Origin: Gimesia aquarii
Lineage (GTDB): Bacteria > Planctomycetota > Planctomycetia > Planctomycetales > Planctomycetaceae
NCBI RefSeq assembly: GCF_007748195.1
Contig: NZ_CP037920.1
Location: forward strand, 4,663,800 to 4,727,799
Length of the DNA: 64,000 bases
Reading direction: 5' to 3'
The stretch's first letter is position 1; each line of letters begins with the position of its first letter. The notes under the pieces were generated by a model, which was not told where the DNA came from, did not search any database, and was given only the letters and a program-made list of their open reading frames with translations. Below are positions 43,997 through 53,728 of this stretch, one piece after another. A program made the translations under genes and the position numbers.

Positions 43997-45670
43997 ATGT
44001 CTATAAATGCCTCATGGAAAAGACGCACAATGCTGGCTTTTGCCTGCGGTGTCGCTATTACAGCTACGCCACTTGCTGCACAGGTCCCTCCAGCTCCTCC
44101 TGTTCCAGGTAAAATTAAAGCGAACAAGTTTACTTCTGGAGCAGCAAAAAAGAATACACCGGTTGTAAGCACCAAAACAAAAGAAAAAGTCCATCAACTC
44201 GTTGATCGAATTTACGAATCCGAAGTAGAGCTCAGTGTTCAACAAAGGCATTCAAAAATTCTAAAAATGAAGATGGATGTCTTCCGAGTCGCTATCGCAG
44301 ACCCAACAAAAATTGAAGTGGTAGCCTTCGGTGCTCAGGAAGTTGAAGTTATCGGAAAAGAAACCGGTACGACAACAATGACACTCTGGCTAGGACAAGA
44401 AGCTAATCCTCAGATTCTGAGTGTACAAGTAAAGGTTGAGGGCGATAATTCCATCGAAGACTTACGTCGAATGGAATACGGTGAATTCCAGAAGATGATC
44501 AATGAATTCTTCCCAAACAGTAAGATTCAATTGATTCCTTTTGCTGATAAGCTGATTGTTCGAGGTCAAGCCCGAGATGAACAGGAAGCAACACAGATCA
44601 TTACAATTATCCGTGCACGCTCCGGCGGTGGTTCTTCTATCGGTAATGGAACTGGTACAGGTTCTTTGTTCACAAGTGGTGAAGCAGCAGATCCTTTCCC
44701 CGACGGTGCAGTGCTTCCCGAAGCCACTGTCATCGATATGATGAAAGTTCCGGGAGAAAAGCAAGTGATGCTGAAAGTACGTATCGCCCAAATTGATCGT
44801 TCTGCCGCACGCACTGCAAGTACTGACTTATTTGTGAGATCGGGTGACTTTGGCTGGAGCCAATTGTTCACAGGAGTTGCATCACAATTGGCAAATGGGG
44901 GAACTGGTCTTGTAACGGCTTCATTAACAAGCAGTGATGTCGACCTCTTCATTTCAGCACTTGCTCAAAATGGATATGCGAAAATTCTCGCTGAACCAAA
45001 TTTGGTTACAATCAGCGGACGAGCAGCGAACTTTATCTCTGGTGGTGAATTTGCTGTCCCAACAGTCGTTGGCGTAGGTGGTGCTCAAGCAGCTACCACA
45101 ACTTTCAAAGGCTTTGGTACACAACTTTCCTTTCTGCCTACTGTGTTGGATAAAGATAGAATTCGATTACAGGTCACCCCAACTTTCAGTACCGTTAATC
45201 CGGCACTGTCTGTTCAAGGAATCCTGGGGATCGATACACAATCAGTCAGCACTACGGTTGACATGCGAGAAGGTCAAGTTTTCGCCATCGCCGGACTGAT
45301 TCAAGAACAACAACGTGGAGACTTGAACAGAGTACCATTTATTGGAGATCTTCCTTTCGTAGGTCCCCTGTTCTCAAATAAAGCTGTCTCACGTGACGAA
45401 ACAGAACTAATCATCTTGATTAGCCCTGAACTGGTTCACCCAATGGAAGCAGAAGACGCCCCTACTGTACTACCTGGCATGGAAGTTACTGAGCCAGGTG
45501 ATTGGGACTTCTTCTTCTTGAATAACATTGAAGGCAAACCTGATGTGCACCACAGAAGCACTGTCTGGTATATGCAGAAAAAACGTATTCATCAGCAACA
45601 AAAAGATTTTATCCATCAGACAAAATCTGACAAATACTATATCAATGGCGACTACGGATTCTCTGACTAA
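43997..45670 (+). CDS. Tad/CpaC-type secretin
   Basis: 557 aa. Signal peptide (about 1-28, ending PLAAQ). Then the pilus-assembly N-terminal domain (VFRVAIADPTKIEVVAFGAQEVEVIGKETGTTTMTLW split over strands, about 90-145), a BON-like domain (about 165-210), and the secretin barrel (about 260-480) with SGGEFAVPTVVG, TQLSFLPTVLDKDRIRLQVTPTFS and VFAIAGLIQ. The last 80 residues (after PELVHPM) are an extra, planctomycete-type tail with FFFLNNIEGKPDVHHRS. It forms the outer-membrane gate for a Tad (Flp) pilus. It heads a plus-strand group with two lipoproteins. Confidence 0.88.
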   Translation: MSINASWKRRTMLAFACGVAITATPLAAQVPPAPPVPGKIKANKFTSGAAKKNTPVVSTKTKEKVHQLVDRIYESEVELSVQQRHSKILKMKMDVFRVAIADPTKIEVVAFGAQEVEVIGKETGTTTMTLWLGQEANPQILSVQVKVEGDNSIEDLRRMEYGEFQKMINEFFPNSKIQLIPFADKLIVRGQARDEQEATQIITIIRARSGGGSSIGNGTGTGSLFTSGEAADPFPDGAVLPEATVIDMMKVPGEKQVMLKVRIAQIDRSAARTASTDLFVRSGDFGWSQLFTGVASQLANGGTGLVTASLTSSDVDLFISALAQNGYAKILAEPNLVTISGRAANFISGGEFAVPTVVGVGGAQAATTTFKGFGTQLSFLPTVLDKDRIRLQVTPTFSTVNPALSVQGILGIDTQSVSTTVDMREGQVFAIAGLIQEQQRGDLNRVPFIGDLPFVGPLFSNKAVSRDETELIILISPELVHPMEAEDAPTVLPGMEVTEPGDWDFFFLNNIEGKPDVHHRSTVWYMQKKRIHQQQKDFIHQTKSDKYYINGDYGFSD

Positions 45671-45760
45671 CACAAGTTATTATTTCTTTGCAAAATAAAA
45701 CTTATATTATTCCAATCACATTCACTCAAGACTGTGAGAGAAAATACAAGGAAGTAAGCA

Positions 45761-46357
45761 ATGTCTATACAACCTAAAATTGCAACTTTGCCTGCTATTG
45801 CTTTAGCAGCAATGCTGGTCAGTGGTTGCCATCATAAAGAACATCACGCACAAATACCCTACGATGCTGTAGCTCCACTGGGAACGATTAGTGATGACAT
45901 TTGGCAAAAGCAGGAAGAAAATGCGGAAGCTTCCGACTTCGTAATTTATGAAAGTGAATTTGTCGGAGCGACTGCAAAACTGAATGCTGCTGGTGAAGAC
46001 CACGTCAAACAAATTGCGGTTCGCATGGTTTCAACACCTTTCCCTGTAATTGTTGAACCCAGTTCTATGTCTGTTAATCAATCGGATGAATACAAATATC
46101 CGGTCAATGGAAATGATGATCTGGACATGCATCGCCGAAATGTCATCGTTAAAATCTTAACAGCGATGAACGTACAAGATGCTGATGAAAGAGTCGTTGT
46201 GGCTCCTGCCTTGGCACCCGGCTTTGAAGGGTTCGAAGCCTATCGAGCTTATACTAACGGATTCCGAAACCGTGGTAATGGTGGAATCGGTGGGCTCGGT
46301 GGATTCGGCAGCGGATTCGGCGGAGGATTTGGCGGCGTAGGCGGTGGAATCTTTTAG
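45761..46357 (+). CDS. CpaD/OmpA-like lipoprotein
   Basis: 198 aa. Lipobox LVSGC about residue 23 gives a lipid-anchored Cys. The middle (LNAAGEDHVKQIAVRMVSTPFPVIVEPS; then MHRRNVIVKILTAMNVQDADERVVVAP) has the strand-helix layout of the OmpA-like or CpaD pilus lipoproteins. The C-terminus is a Gly-rich tail (GNGGIGGLGGFGSGFGGGFGG). AAGGAAG precedes the ATG. 90 nt after the secretin, on the same strand, which fits the CpaC-CpaD order of Tad loci. Confidence 0.65.
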   Translation: MSIQPKIATLPAIALAAMLVSGCHHKEHHAQIPYDAVAPLGTISDDIWQKQEENAEASDFVIYESEFVGATAKLNAAGEDHVKQIAVRMVSTPFPVIVEPSSMSVNQSDEYKYPVNGNDDLDMHRRNVIVKILTAMNVQDADERVVVAPALAPGFEGFEAYRAYTNGFRNRGNGGIGGLGGFGSGFGGGFGGVGGGIF

Positions 46358-46390
46358 ATAAAAGAGGAATTCGCTACGGAAACATGAATC

Positions 46391-46425
46391 AGTGGACGGG
46401 TTCTTTTGAATCCGTCCACTTTTTA
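46391..46425 (+). terminator. Strong terminator after the CpaD-like gene
   Basis: AGTGGACGGGTTC-tttt-GAATCCGTCCACT (13-bp stem with one G-T pair) followed by TTTTT. Confidence 0.9.
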
Positions 46426-46558
46426 ATAGCATCAAACAAGTAGGTATCGCCTGCTAAGTTATGGTCCGGTCCAGATCGAGCAAAACACAAATTTAAGCTC
46501 GCTATGCTGTTATAAATAGCACAATACAATTAGTCAAAATAACGCCAGGAATAGAGTT

Positions 46559-47617
46559 ATGAACAACAAAGGATTGTCTTGTTCAACCGTGATCCTTCTC
46601 ATCACAATCACTTTCCAGGGATGCTCCCATCTAAGCAACCAGGTTGCCAAAGTCAAATCGGCTTTACCAACTCAGAAAAACTCAGATAATCTTATCCTTG
46701 CTGCTCGAACATTTGAGAGCAAGAATGAATGGCTGGCGGCCCGTGAGCAATATGAAAAATATTTAAGCAAAAATCCTAAGAGTGCTAAAGCCTGCCATCG
46801 ACTAGGTATCGTCTGCACCCGATTAGGTGATCCTATTGCTGCTACACGTTATTTTACACAAGCGCGACAAATCGATCCGCAAAACTCGGTTTTGCTTAAC
46901 GATTTTGGATATGCCCTCTATCAACGAGGACAATATAAAGCTGCTGAAAAAATCTTTACAGAAGCGTTACAGAATGATGCCAATAATAATCGCATTATTA
47001 ATAACCTTGCGCTTAGTGTTGGCCATCAAGGGCGTTTCAAAGAAAGCTTTTCACTCTTTCGAAACATTATGCCTGCAGCTGAAGCACATGCAAATGTTGC
47101 ATACATTCATACACAAAGAGGTGAAGGTGAGCTAGCCCTGAAGGAATATGATTTGGCGTTGACTGCTGACCCTGATCTAAGAACAGCCGGCCTAGCGGCT
47201 GCTGAGTTAGCAGAAATGAAGACCCTGTTTCTTGCAAAACGGGACCAAAAAATCACACAACAAGTGGCAACCAATAAAGTGACTCCCAAAATTCAACTTG
47301 ACAAACAACCGACACAGCTTGTGACCTCAAAGCGACCCGTTCAAAAAAAGCCAACACTATCGATTTCTCAATCGACTCAAGCTGGAAAACAAAAACTGAT
47401 TTCACAAACTTCCATGAAGAGACAAGCTAAAGTGGAACCATCATTCAAACCTGTCTCTAAGTCTGAGCCAGTAGTGGAAGAACAAGAGTTGGAAATCAAT
47501 TCCTTCCGAACGCTAGATGAACTCTCTGAAGAAGAATCGGTTATCATCCGTATCTCAGATGAAAAAACACAAGAAGAAAATTTATTCCGAACCCCACAGG
47601 AACTGCAAAACAACTAG
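46559..47617 (+). CDS. TadD-like TPR lipoprotein
   Basis: 352 aa. Lipobox TFQGC about residue 22. Four to five TPR units follow (SAKACHRLGIVCTRLGDPIAA; SVLLNDFGYALYQRGQYKAAEKIF; NRIINNLALSVGHQGRFKES; AHANVAYIHTQRGEGELALKEY). The last 140 residues are basic and polar, with two copies of a short motif, FRTLDEL and FRTPQEL, near the end. TadD lipoproteins help assemble the Tad pilus secretin. Separated from the CpaD-like gene by a terminator, so it has its own promoter. Confidence 0.75.
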   Translation: MNNKGLSCSTVILLITITFQGCSHLSNQVAKVKSALPTQKNSDNLILAARTFESKNEWLAAREQYEKYLSKNPKSAKACHRLGIVCTRLGDPIAATRYFTQARQIDPQNSVLLNDFGYALYQRGQYKAAEKIFTEALQNDANNNRIINNLALSVGHQGRFKESFSLFRNIMPAAEAHANVAYIHTQRGEGELALKEYDLALTADPDLRTAGLAAAELAEMKTLFLAKRDQKITQQVATNKVTPKIQLDKQPTQLVTSKRPVQKKPTLSISQSTQAGKQKLISQTSMKRQAKVEPSFKPVSKSEPVVEEQELEINSFRTLDELSEEESVIIRISDEKTQEENLFRTPQELQNN

Positions 47618-47633
47618 CATATTGCTGTCTTGC

Positions 47634-49211
47634 TTACTTCCCTTCTCGTGCTTTAATCGCTTTTACTGCAGCAGCTGCATGAAATTTGAAGTTCTGATTT
47701 TTGGTACTGCGGGATATTTCGTCTATTTTATTTAGGCTTTTTTCTGTCCCAATTTCCTTGAGTACACTGAAGACCCTGACCAAAGTCAATAAATTGGATG
47801 GATCAAGCTGGTCTAATACGGCATCCTCTGCCCGACTCCCATAGGCAATCAACTTTTTCGATGCATTATGAGACTTAAGAGGCTCTTTCAATAATTTTGC
47901 TACAGCAATAATCCCTTCGGAGGTTTGATGTTTTAGAATAGAATCCATGATAGCATCTGATCCCAAGATATTGACTTGAGATAATAACTCTATTAAAGCG
48001 GGAACATCTTCTTTAGTGGACCAAACCACCAGCGCTTTCGACGCATCAGCAACGACAATGATATCTCCACTCTTCAAAACTTTGATCAAGATTTTTGAAA
48101 TCTCAGGACTTTCTTGTGTTGGATTGGCTTCACTTAATTTTTTCAGCGCAGCCTTTCGCTTCAATACGTTTGTTGTCGCCAAGTCCTGAAGAATGTTTTT
48201 AAGATCCACATCGATATTTTCAGGGATCTCAAACTTACTGGCTTCCTTACGTTTCTTAATTTCCGCTTGATGCTTCTTTTGCAACTCTTTCTGATCAGCT
48301 CGATATTTCAACAGTTCGGCTTTAGTCATTTGTTTCGAAGAAATCGTGATCGGAATTTTATGCACGCTTGTTTCAGAACGACGAAATAGCTTGTAGTTCA
48401 TCGTTAGGCTTTTCACACCACCTTGCTTTTTATCAAACTGAATCGTACCTGTTCCCGCCAGTTCTACTTCAGGACTTCCGTCAACCATCGCGATAGTTCG
48501 ATAAGAATGCTTGACTTCAATAGAAACATCCTCTGCTGTCTGTCCAGTAATTCTATAGTCAGTTGTCTGTTTGGCCCCCATTGTTTTTTCCACATTCGTG
48601 CCTCGTAATGTCAACGGGATTCGATCTGAAGAAATAATCGAAATACTGGTTTTTTCACTTTCGGACCACTCAGTATTATTCTCAGGAGAAAGTGGGATCA
48701 GATTAATTTCTGATAAATTACCAATCAGATAAGGGAGTGAGGAAGAACCTTTTATCGTATCAATTTCGCCGTATCGATTCATATTTAAAACATGCGGTTC
48801 AAAAGATCTCATCATGTTATGGGTCAGACCTGTAAAAGGGGATCTGTGACGATGCAATCTCATGGGATGGATTAATAATCGTTTACTTTTGCTTTTCTTG
48901 GTAGAATTCAAACTTCCAGTACATCGTAGCGAAATACTATCTGAGTCTGACTTGATCACTTCATATTGTTCGACGCCACTTAATGTTTCCGTATAGTCAT
49001 CCAATGTGGCTATGATGTCGATCCGATAAGCAAAATGTTGTCCTTGTTCCCATGTGTATGTCAGCTTCGTTTTCTCTGCTGCATAACCGGAAACTTGCAC
49101 AAGAAACACCAACATCGCCCCTAAAATGATCTCAGAAAGACGCCGAGTTACAAAGTGAAAGCCATCGAATCGAGAGGCAAACAAATCTCGCAATTGAATT
49201 CCTGATAACAT
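47634..49211 (-). CDS. Exported HEAT-repeat-like protein, unknown function
   Basis: 525 aa. N-terminal membrane/signal segment (EIILGAMLVFLVQVSGYAA, about 27-45). Beta-rich middle (LTYTWEQGQHFAYRIDIIATL; YRTIAMVDGSPEVELAGTGTIQF) that resembles envelope proteins with repeated beta strands. A charged coiled-coil-like linker (about 300-340) leads to HEAT/armadillo-type helical repeats (about 345-520; VLKRKAALKKLSEAN, VPALIELLSQ, AVKAIKAREGK). Convergent with the TadD-like gene (16 nt). Confidence 0.68.
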   Translation of the reverse strand: MLSGIQLRDLFASRFDGFHFVTRRLSEIILGAMLVFLVQVSGYAAEKTKLTYTWEQGQHFAYRIDIIATLDDYTETLSGVEQYEVIKSDSDSISLRCTGSLNSTKKSKSKRLLIHPMRLHRHRSPFTGLTHNMMRSFEPHVLNMNRYGEIDTIKGSSSLPYLIGNLSEINLIPLSPENNTEWSESEKTSISIISSDRIPLTLRGTNVEKTMGAKQTTDYRITGQTAEDVSIEVKHSYRTIAMVDGSPEVELAGTGTIQFDKKQGGVKSLTMNYKLFRRSETSVHKIPITISSKQMTKAELLKYRADQKELQKKHQAEIKKRKEASKFEIPENIDVDLKNILQDLATTNVLKRKAALKKLSEANPTQESPEISKILIKVLKSGDIIVVADASKALVVWSTKEDVPALIELLSQVNILGSDAIMDSILKHQTSEGIIAVAKLLKEPLKSHNASKKLIAYGSRAEDAVLDQLDPSNLLTLVRVFSVLKEIGTEKSLNKIDEISRSTKNQNFKFHAAAAVKAIKAREGK

Positions 49212-49347
49212 AAGAAACTCCCAAAGAAGGAATTAACACGGACAGGTTCAGATATTCATTTCAATGTACACAATCCAACCCCAACCTGCACGAAAGAAAT
49301 ACAAAAAACTGGTTCGATTGTGAATCGCCCGCAAGCGTCATATCGGG

Positions 49348-51579
49348 TCAGTCTTTGAGCAACCAATCAACAGCAGCAATTTCTTTGTTTGCCGTTTTAT
49401 TGAATATCTCGACTTTATTTAGCTGGTCGGCTGAGCGATACGTCGCCTGTACCAACTTGGGGACTGATGTGAAGTTACTAGCAATCCAGAGTGCCGCTGG
49501 CTGGCACAGAGACAATAACCCGTTGACATCACCATATTTCACTGCTCCAGGCCATAGTCTGAGATCACGAATGTTAGTAATCTCAGCAAAACGAAAGTCT
49601 CCAGGCCCGACAGCTAAGTGGTTGATGAGATTCGGAGAATGGGCACAAGCAGCGGCAGCACGGACTCCTGAAAAACCAAAACCAACCAGCGAAATGGACT
49701 GGGGATTGCTTTCATGATGTTTCGCAAAAGAGAGAACATTCAAAATGTCATGTACCTGTTTTGAAAATATGGGGTGATTATAGCCCAATGTGAATCCAGC
49801 AAATTCACGAGGATTCTTCACTACCGGCATTTCCGTGGGAGCAGGTTGCTTCTGATTAAAATCGCCTTGATAAAGTACATCGATTCCGGCAACCGCTGTT
49901 CCCGCATCAATCAGCCGCTGAATGGGGGCCGTCGGTAGACCATTTTTTTCCAGCAAACCAGATTTCCCCTGATCGTGTAACCAGATCACTACTTTATTGT
50001 TCCAATCCTGAGGTAGAAAGAAGAGAGCCGGAGTCGATTCACCATACTGTTTATTCTTGATAAGTGTATGATATTGGCGATATCCCTGCTTCTCTTCTTC
50101 AGAAATATTTTCTGCTTCCAAATCATCAGCAGTTGGCAAGGGCCGGCCTATCATCACATCGATCGCTCCTCCCACAATCTTTCGATATTTTGCAAGGCTT
50201 GCCCGATCGCTGGGAGTCAGCTGTTTAATTTGATCTGCATTATTTCTAGCCAATGCATGTAAAATTTTGATTTCTGATTTCTCATCGCTGGGAGGTGCAG
50301 GATACTTTTTATCCCAGACGGATAGTTCTTCACGAGTCAATGGGATAAAGTCAGGCTCGATAATCGGTGACGTAAGCCCCAGCTTGAAATGTTGATTAAA
50401 GAACTCATACATCATGGCGCGACTGACGTAGTTATAATTATGCGGGAATGGATAATATTTGCCGACTACGTTTTCAGGGACTCCCATCATCTTGAAGTGC
50501 TGTTTCAGCTCGGGCAAACCTTTGGTCTCGATTTCTTTGGTCCAGTCATTCGCTGCAGACATGCCGAGGGGACGAGGAGCCAGGAGTGCCGCAAACTCAA
50601 TATTTCCAGTGTTGATTCGTAAATAGCTTGCGTTTTCACAGGTACACCCCCCCTGCATCGCAGTTGAAACCATTACTGCCGGAAACGCAGCAGTAATGCG
50701 ATCATCAATAGCAGCTAACACAAATGTTTGAGTTCCTCCACCACTAGCACCAGTAATACCAATGCGTTTCTTATCAACTTCTGCTAAAGAACTCACCCAA
50801 TCCAGCGCACGAATTGAATTTAGCGTTTGTAATCCGAGCGCATTGATCAATCGTAATTCTGCCTGCGCACTGAATAGGCCCCAGTTCTTTTCGCTCGACA
50901 TCTCTGACCGCTGTTTTGCGAAACGATGAATCAACTGGTAGCTCAGACAGAATCCATCGGCATACCCCAACATGTCATAATGGAATACCATACACCCCAT
51001 ACGAGCCAGTTGAACGCAACGTGCCTGAAGCGGATACCTGCCACCTACCTCGTATTTTTCTGCACCAGCTTTAATATCTGCCTGAACACGTTTTTCTCCA
51101 CTGTCATAAAAGCGACCTTCCGCAAAATGCCCATGCGGAGATAAAATCATCGGAAAAGGTCCCTGTTTCCCTTTGGGACGATATAAATTACCAGTCACAA
51201 ATAAACCGGGAGAACTTTCAAAAAATACTTTTTCAACTGTATAATCATCCCGATCTACTTTGCCATGCAGCGTTGCCTTGATCTCTGTATTTTCGGGTTT
51301 CGGCCAAACACCTGCAGCAACCATGATTTGTCGCCTGACATATTCTGCCCGCTTTGCCCATGCTTCAGGTGACTCACTCGGATTAAACGGAAAGTACCCA
51401 TTCAGGTCTTTTAATTCCTGGAAACGGCTGTCAGTGAACTCAGGTATTTGATCGTCAGCAAATGACTGCCTGCTCCCACAAGCCGAATTAAAAGCGCTTG
51501 CTGACAACAATGCTAAGCCAATATTTTGTAAAGCCGTTCTACGATCTATTGAGAATTGGTCATCGTTCTGAAACATCAT
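49348..51579 (-). CDS. Tat-exported tandem alpha/beta-hydrolase (acetyl xylan esterase-like)
   Basis: 743 aa from the ATG at 51579, chosen because a Tat-type signal follows (DRRTALQNIGLALLSASAF); a TTG at 51621 would add 14 residues before it. The N-terminal half is an esterase-like alpha/beta-hydrolase: nucleophile in GITGASGGGTQT (G-x-S-G-G), acid in SAANDWT and His in FPHNYNY. The C-terminal half is a second hydrolase-like module (VVIWLHDQGKSG; SLVGFGFSGVRAAA) whose nucleophile elbow is imperfect. Such planctomycete proteins are thought to deacylate polysaccharides; the substrate is unknown. Confidence 0.82.
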   Translation of the reverse strand: MMFQNDDQFSIDRRTALQNIGLALLSASAFNSACGSRQSFADDQIPEFTDSRFQELKDLNGYFPFNPSESPEAWAKRAEYVRRQIMVAAGVWPKPENTEIKATLHGKVDRDDYTVEKVFFESSPGLFVTGNLYRPKGKQGPFPMILSPHGHFAEGRFYDSGEKRVQADIKAGAEKYEVGGRYPLQARCVQLARMGCMVFHYDMLGYADGFCLSYQLIHRFAKQRSEMSSEKNWGLFSAQAELRLINALGLQTLNSIRALDWVSSLAEVDKKRIGITGASGGGTQTFVLAAIDDRITAAFPAVMVSTAMQGGCTCENASYLRINTGNIEFAALLAPRPLGMSAANDWTKEIETKGLPELKQHFKMMGVPENVVGKYYPFPHNYNYVSRAMMYEFFNQHFKLGLTSPIIEPDFIPLTREELSVWDKKYPAPPSDEKSEIKILHALARNNADQIKQLTPSDRASLAKYRKIVGGAIDVMIGRPLPTADDLEAENISEEEKQGYRQYHTLIKNKQYGESTPALFFLPQDWNNKVVIWLHDQGKSGLLEKNGLPTAPIQRLIDAGTAVAGIDVLYQGDFNQKQPAPTEMPVVKNPREFAGFTLGYNHPIFSKQVHDILNVLSFAKHHESNPQSISLVGFGFSGVRAAAACAHSPNLINHLAVGPGDFRFAEITNIRDLRLWPGAVKYGDVNGLLSLCQPAALWIASNFTSVPKLVQATYRSADQLNKVEIFNKTANKEIAAVDWLLKD

Positions 51580-51821
51580 TCCCCTGCTTTCTTCTAAGTT
51601 GCATAACGACAGAAAATTCAAGCCAGAAGCTCAACCTTGAAAGTTCTTCCAGTCTAACCACAAGCCCTGCACAGGTGCCAGCCTGAAAATAACTTTTTGA
51701 GCAACGGGAAATATTTCTCTACACCTTAGAATCGATCTGCCAACAATCTCCTCCGATAAAGAAAGGGAGCCATTCACTTTTAGTATCAGAATAGTTGGTA
51801 TGATTCAATATCCATGAGCAG

Positions 51822-52682
51822 CTACACCCGTTTCTTCACCCAGACCACTGTGCCTAAAAGGATTATAAGTACGATGCCTGCAATCAGGCTCCAGTAAATC
51901 GAAATCTGCTCAGGCTGTGGAGCAGGATTGTAACTAGGCACATGATAGCGTTCGCCCTTGGCCTGAGATTCTGGATGATTGGGAAAGGCTTCTGCTTTAA
52001 TACTCAGGTCTTTCCAAAGGACCCGCACCGGTGTTTTAATATCGCTTTGTTGCACTCCTAATCGTAACAGGTCCACATCTGCAGTCCCCAGTTCGACTTC
52101 ACGTAATTCACGAAATGGCTCACTTGCTCCTTCTGATACAAAAAACTTTAACATACTGCTTTCTCTTACCAGCCTTAATTTTCCGATGTTCGTTTTTGTA
52201 TCATACAGTTTCACATTATAGTTTCTTTTCGAAGCTACTGTTGTCGACAAAGTGGTACTGAAAACGTGTTTGTGTTCAGGTCGCAAAAGCCGTCCGATCA
52301 TGACAGCCGATTCTTTCTCATCATGCATTCTGAGATAGAGGCTTGGCCCCATCCCATAGCCGGACTCTGGATCCTTCCAGGAGGGAACTTCAAATGATGC
52401 GGTAATTTCAAAATCACCTTGAATCTGAAACCGCGGGCTGACTCCGACTGCGGATAATTTGTATCCTGTCGGCAATGTGAATAATAAACCTTCAGAACGA
52501 GGTTGTAATAGCTTCACAGTTCCTCTTCCCAGCGGAACTAGTAACTCATTGTCAAACTGCTCACCCCAAAAACTGAAAAAATGTTCTCGGGCATACTCTT
52601 CTGCTACCAACGGTGAAAAAACCGTTATCATGAGACAGAGGCATAAAACAAAACGAGAACCGATTTTGAGCCAATATTTCAT
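51822..52682 (-). CDS. DUF1583-like exported protein with C-terminal membrane anchor
   Basis: 286 aa. Signal peptide (about 1-27), a lectin/LamG-like beta-sandwich body (FTLPTGYKL, FQIQGDFEITASFEVPSWKD, SLYLRMHDEKESAVMIGRL, LRLVRESSMLKFFVSEG) and one C-terminal membrane segment (about 262-282; YWSLIAGIVLIILLGTVVW) with a basic end. Its start overlaps the stop of the DUF1559 gene by 4 nt, so translation is likely coupled. Confidence 0.72.
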   Translation of the reverse strand: MKYWLKIGSRFVLCLCLMITVFSPLVAEEYAREHFFSFWGEQFDNELLVPLGRGTVKLLQPRSEGLLFTLPTGYKLSAVGVSPRFQIQGDFEITASFEVPSWKDPESGYGMGPSLYLRMHDEKESAVMIGRLLRPEHKHVFSTTLSTTVASKRNYNVKLYDTKTNIGKLRLVRESSMLKFFVSEGASEPFRELREVELGTADVDLLRLGVQQSDIKTPVRVLWKDLSIKAEAFPNHPESQAKGERYHVPSYNPAPQPEQISIYWSLIAGIVLIILLGTVVWVKKRV

Positions 52683-53728
52683 ATTCCCAAACCTGTCGAC
52701 TGTTCTCCTCCGGAAATCGTTCCCGCTGATCGCCAGACTTCGGCATTGATATTTTCATTGACAAACCGGACGGCACCATCCCCCATCAGTACATTGACCC
52801 CATTCATATGCCAACTGGAGGGGTTCATGATAACTCCATCCCAAGTAAAACCGTTTTTGCAGCTGGTACGGTTGGGGGTCCTAACATGGTTATATCGAGT
52901 CCAGTTCATATTACCTGCTAACCAGGTTTGCCCTGACTCAACATCATACTGATACGCGCTGGCCGTCTGTGGTGCCAAGCTACCACAAGCATCAATGAAT
53001 TGGTTTTCAGTCCAGACTCCCTGGAGGTTATACAAATCTGATAAAGGATCAATCAATGTATCATCCCAGGTCCCTTTCGCACGCTCGCTAAACATAGCCG
53101 TATTGGAGAGCCCATCTTTGACATCGCCCAGTCGAACACTACTATTCTGACCGAACATGCCATTACCCTCTCTACCAGACCACGAACTCCCATTACAAGA
53201 CCGGTAGTTATTTGGGCCCCAGCGGCTTTGTAATCGACTCAGGTCACTGGGGCAAATAAACACATTCAACTTTGCCTCAGCTGCTGGACCGTTGAGCACT
53301 TCATGAAACCGCTTTGTTAATTCTTCCTGAGCATCATTGGCTGCATTCACAAAAGGATGAAATGGTGCAACATCAAAATTTAGCAGATTGTAGACTGCCG
53401 CCTGATCCAGGTAAGGTAATAACATTACGTGTGCTGAGTACCTACGGTCGTTTAAGGTTCCCAACGAAGAGATCGGGCCATCATTATCATGACCTACTCC
53501 GAACGGTAGAACTTGATGCACTTCGTGGTATGCTTGCAGTGCAATGCCAATTTGTTTTAGATGATTTGCACATTGCGCTTTTCGCGCAGTTTCACGAACC
53601 ATTTGCACAGCTGGAACTAATAGCGCTACCAGTAAGCCAATAATCGCTAAAACGACCAATAATTCAATAAGAGTAAATCCACTGCGTCGATTATTATCTG
53701 AATGAATTTGCTTCGTTATAAGTACCAA
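52679..53728 (-). CDS. DUF1559 pseudopilin-like protein
   Basis: 349 aa from a TTG at 53728, with AAGGA about 8 nt upstream. Leader RRSGFTLIELLVVLAIIGLLVALLVPAVQ (split over residues 15-44) is a class III prepilin signal for cleavage at G-F. The body has LPYLDQAAVYNLLNF, FICPSDLS, RSCNGSSW, and the C-terminal HMNGVNVLMGDGAVRFVNENI, the DUF1559 H-x-G-x-G-V tail. Family members abound in planctomycetes and are thought to form pilus-like or surface fibres. Substrate of the prepilin peptidase at 31022-32116 is plausible. Confidence 0.9.
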   Translation of the reverse strand: MVLITKQIHSDNNRRSGFTLIELLVVLAIIGLLVALLVPAVQMVRETARKAQCANHLKQIGIALQAYHEVHQVLPFGVGHDNDGPISSLGTLNDRRYSAHVMLLPYLDQAAVYNLLNFDVAPFHPFVNAANDAQEELTKRFHEVLNGPAAEAKLNVFICPSDLSRLQSRWGPNNYRSCNGSSWSGREGNGMFGQNSSVRLGDVKDGLSNTAMFSERAKGTWDDTLIDPLSDLYNLQGVWTENQFIDACGSLAPQTASAYQYDVESGQTWLAGNMNWTRYNHVRTPNRTSCKNGFTWDGVIMNPSSWHMNGVNVLMGDGAVRFVNENINAEVWRSAGTISGGEQSTGLGI

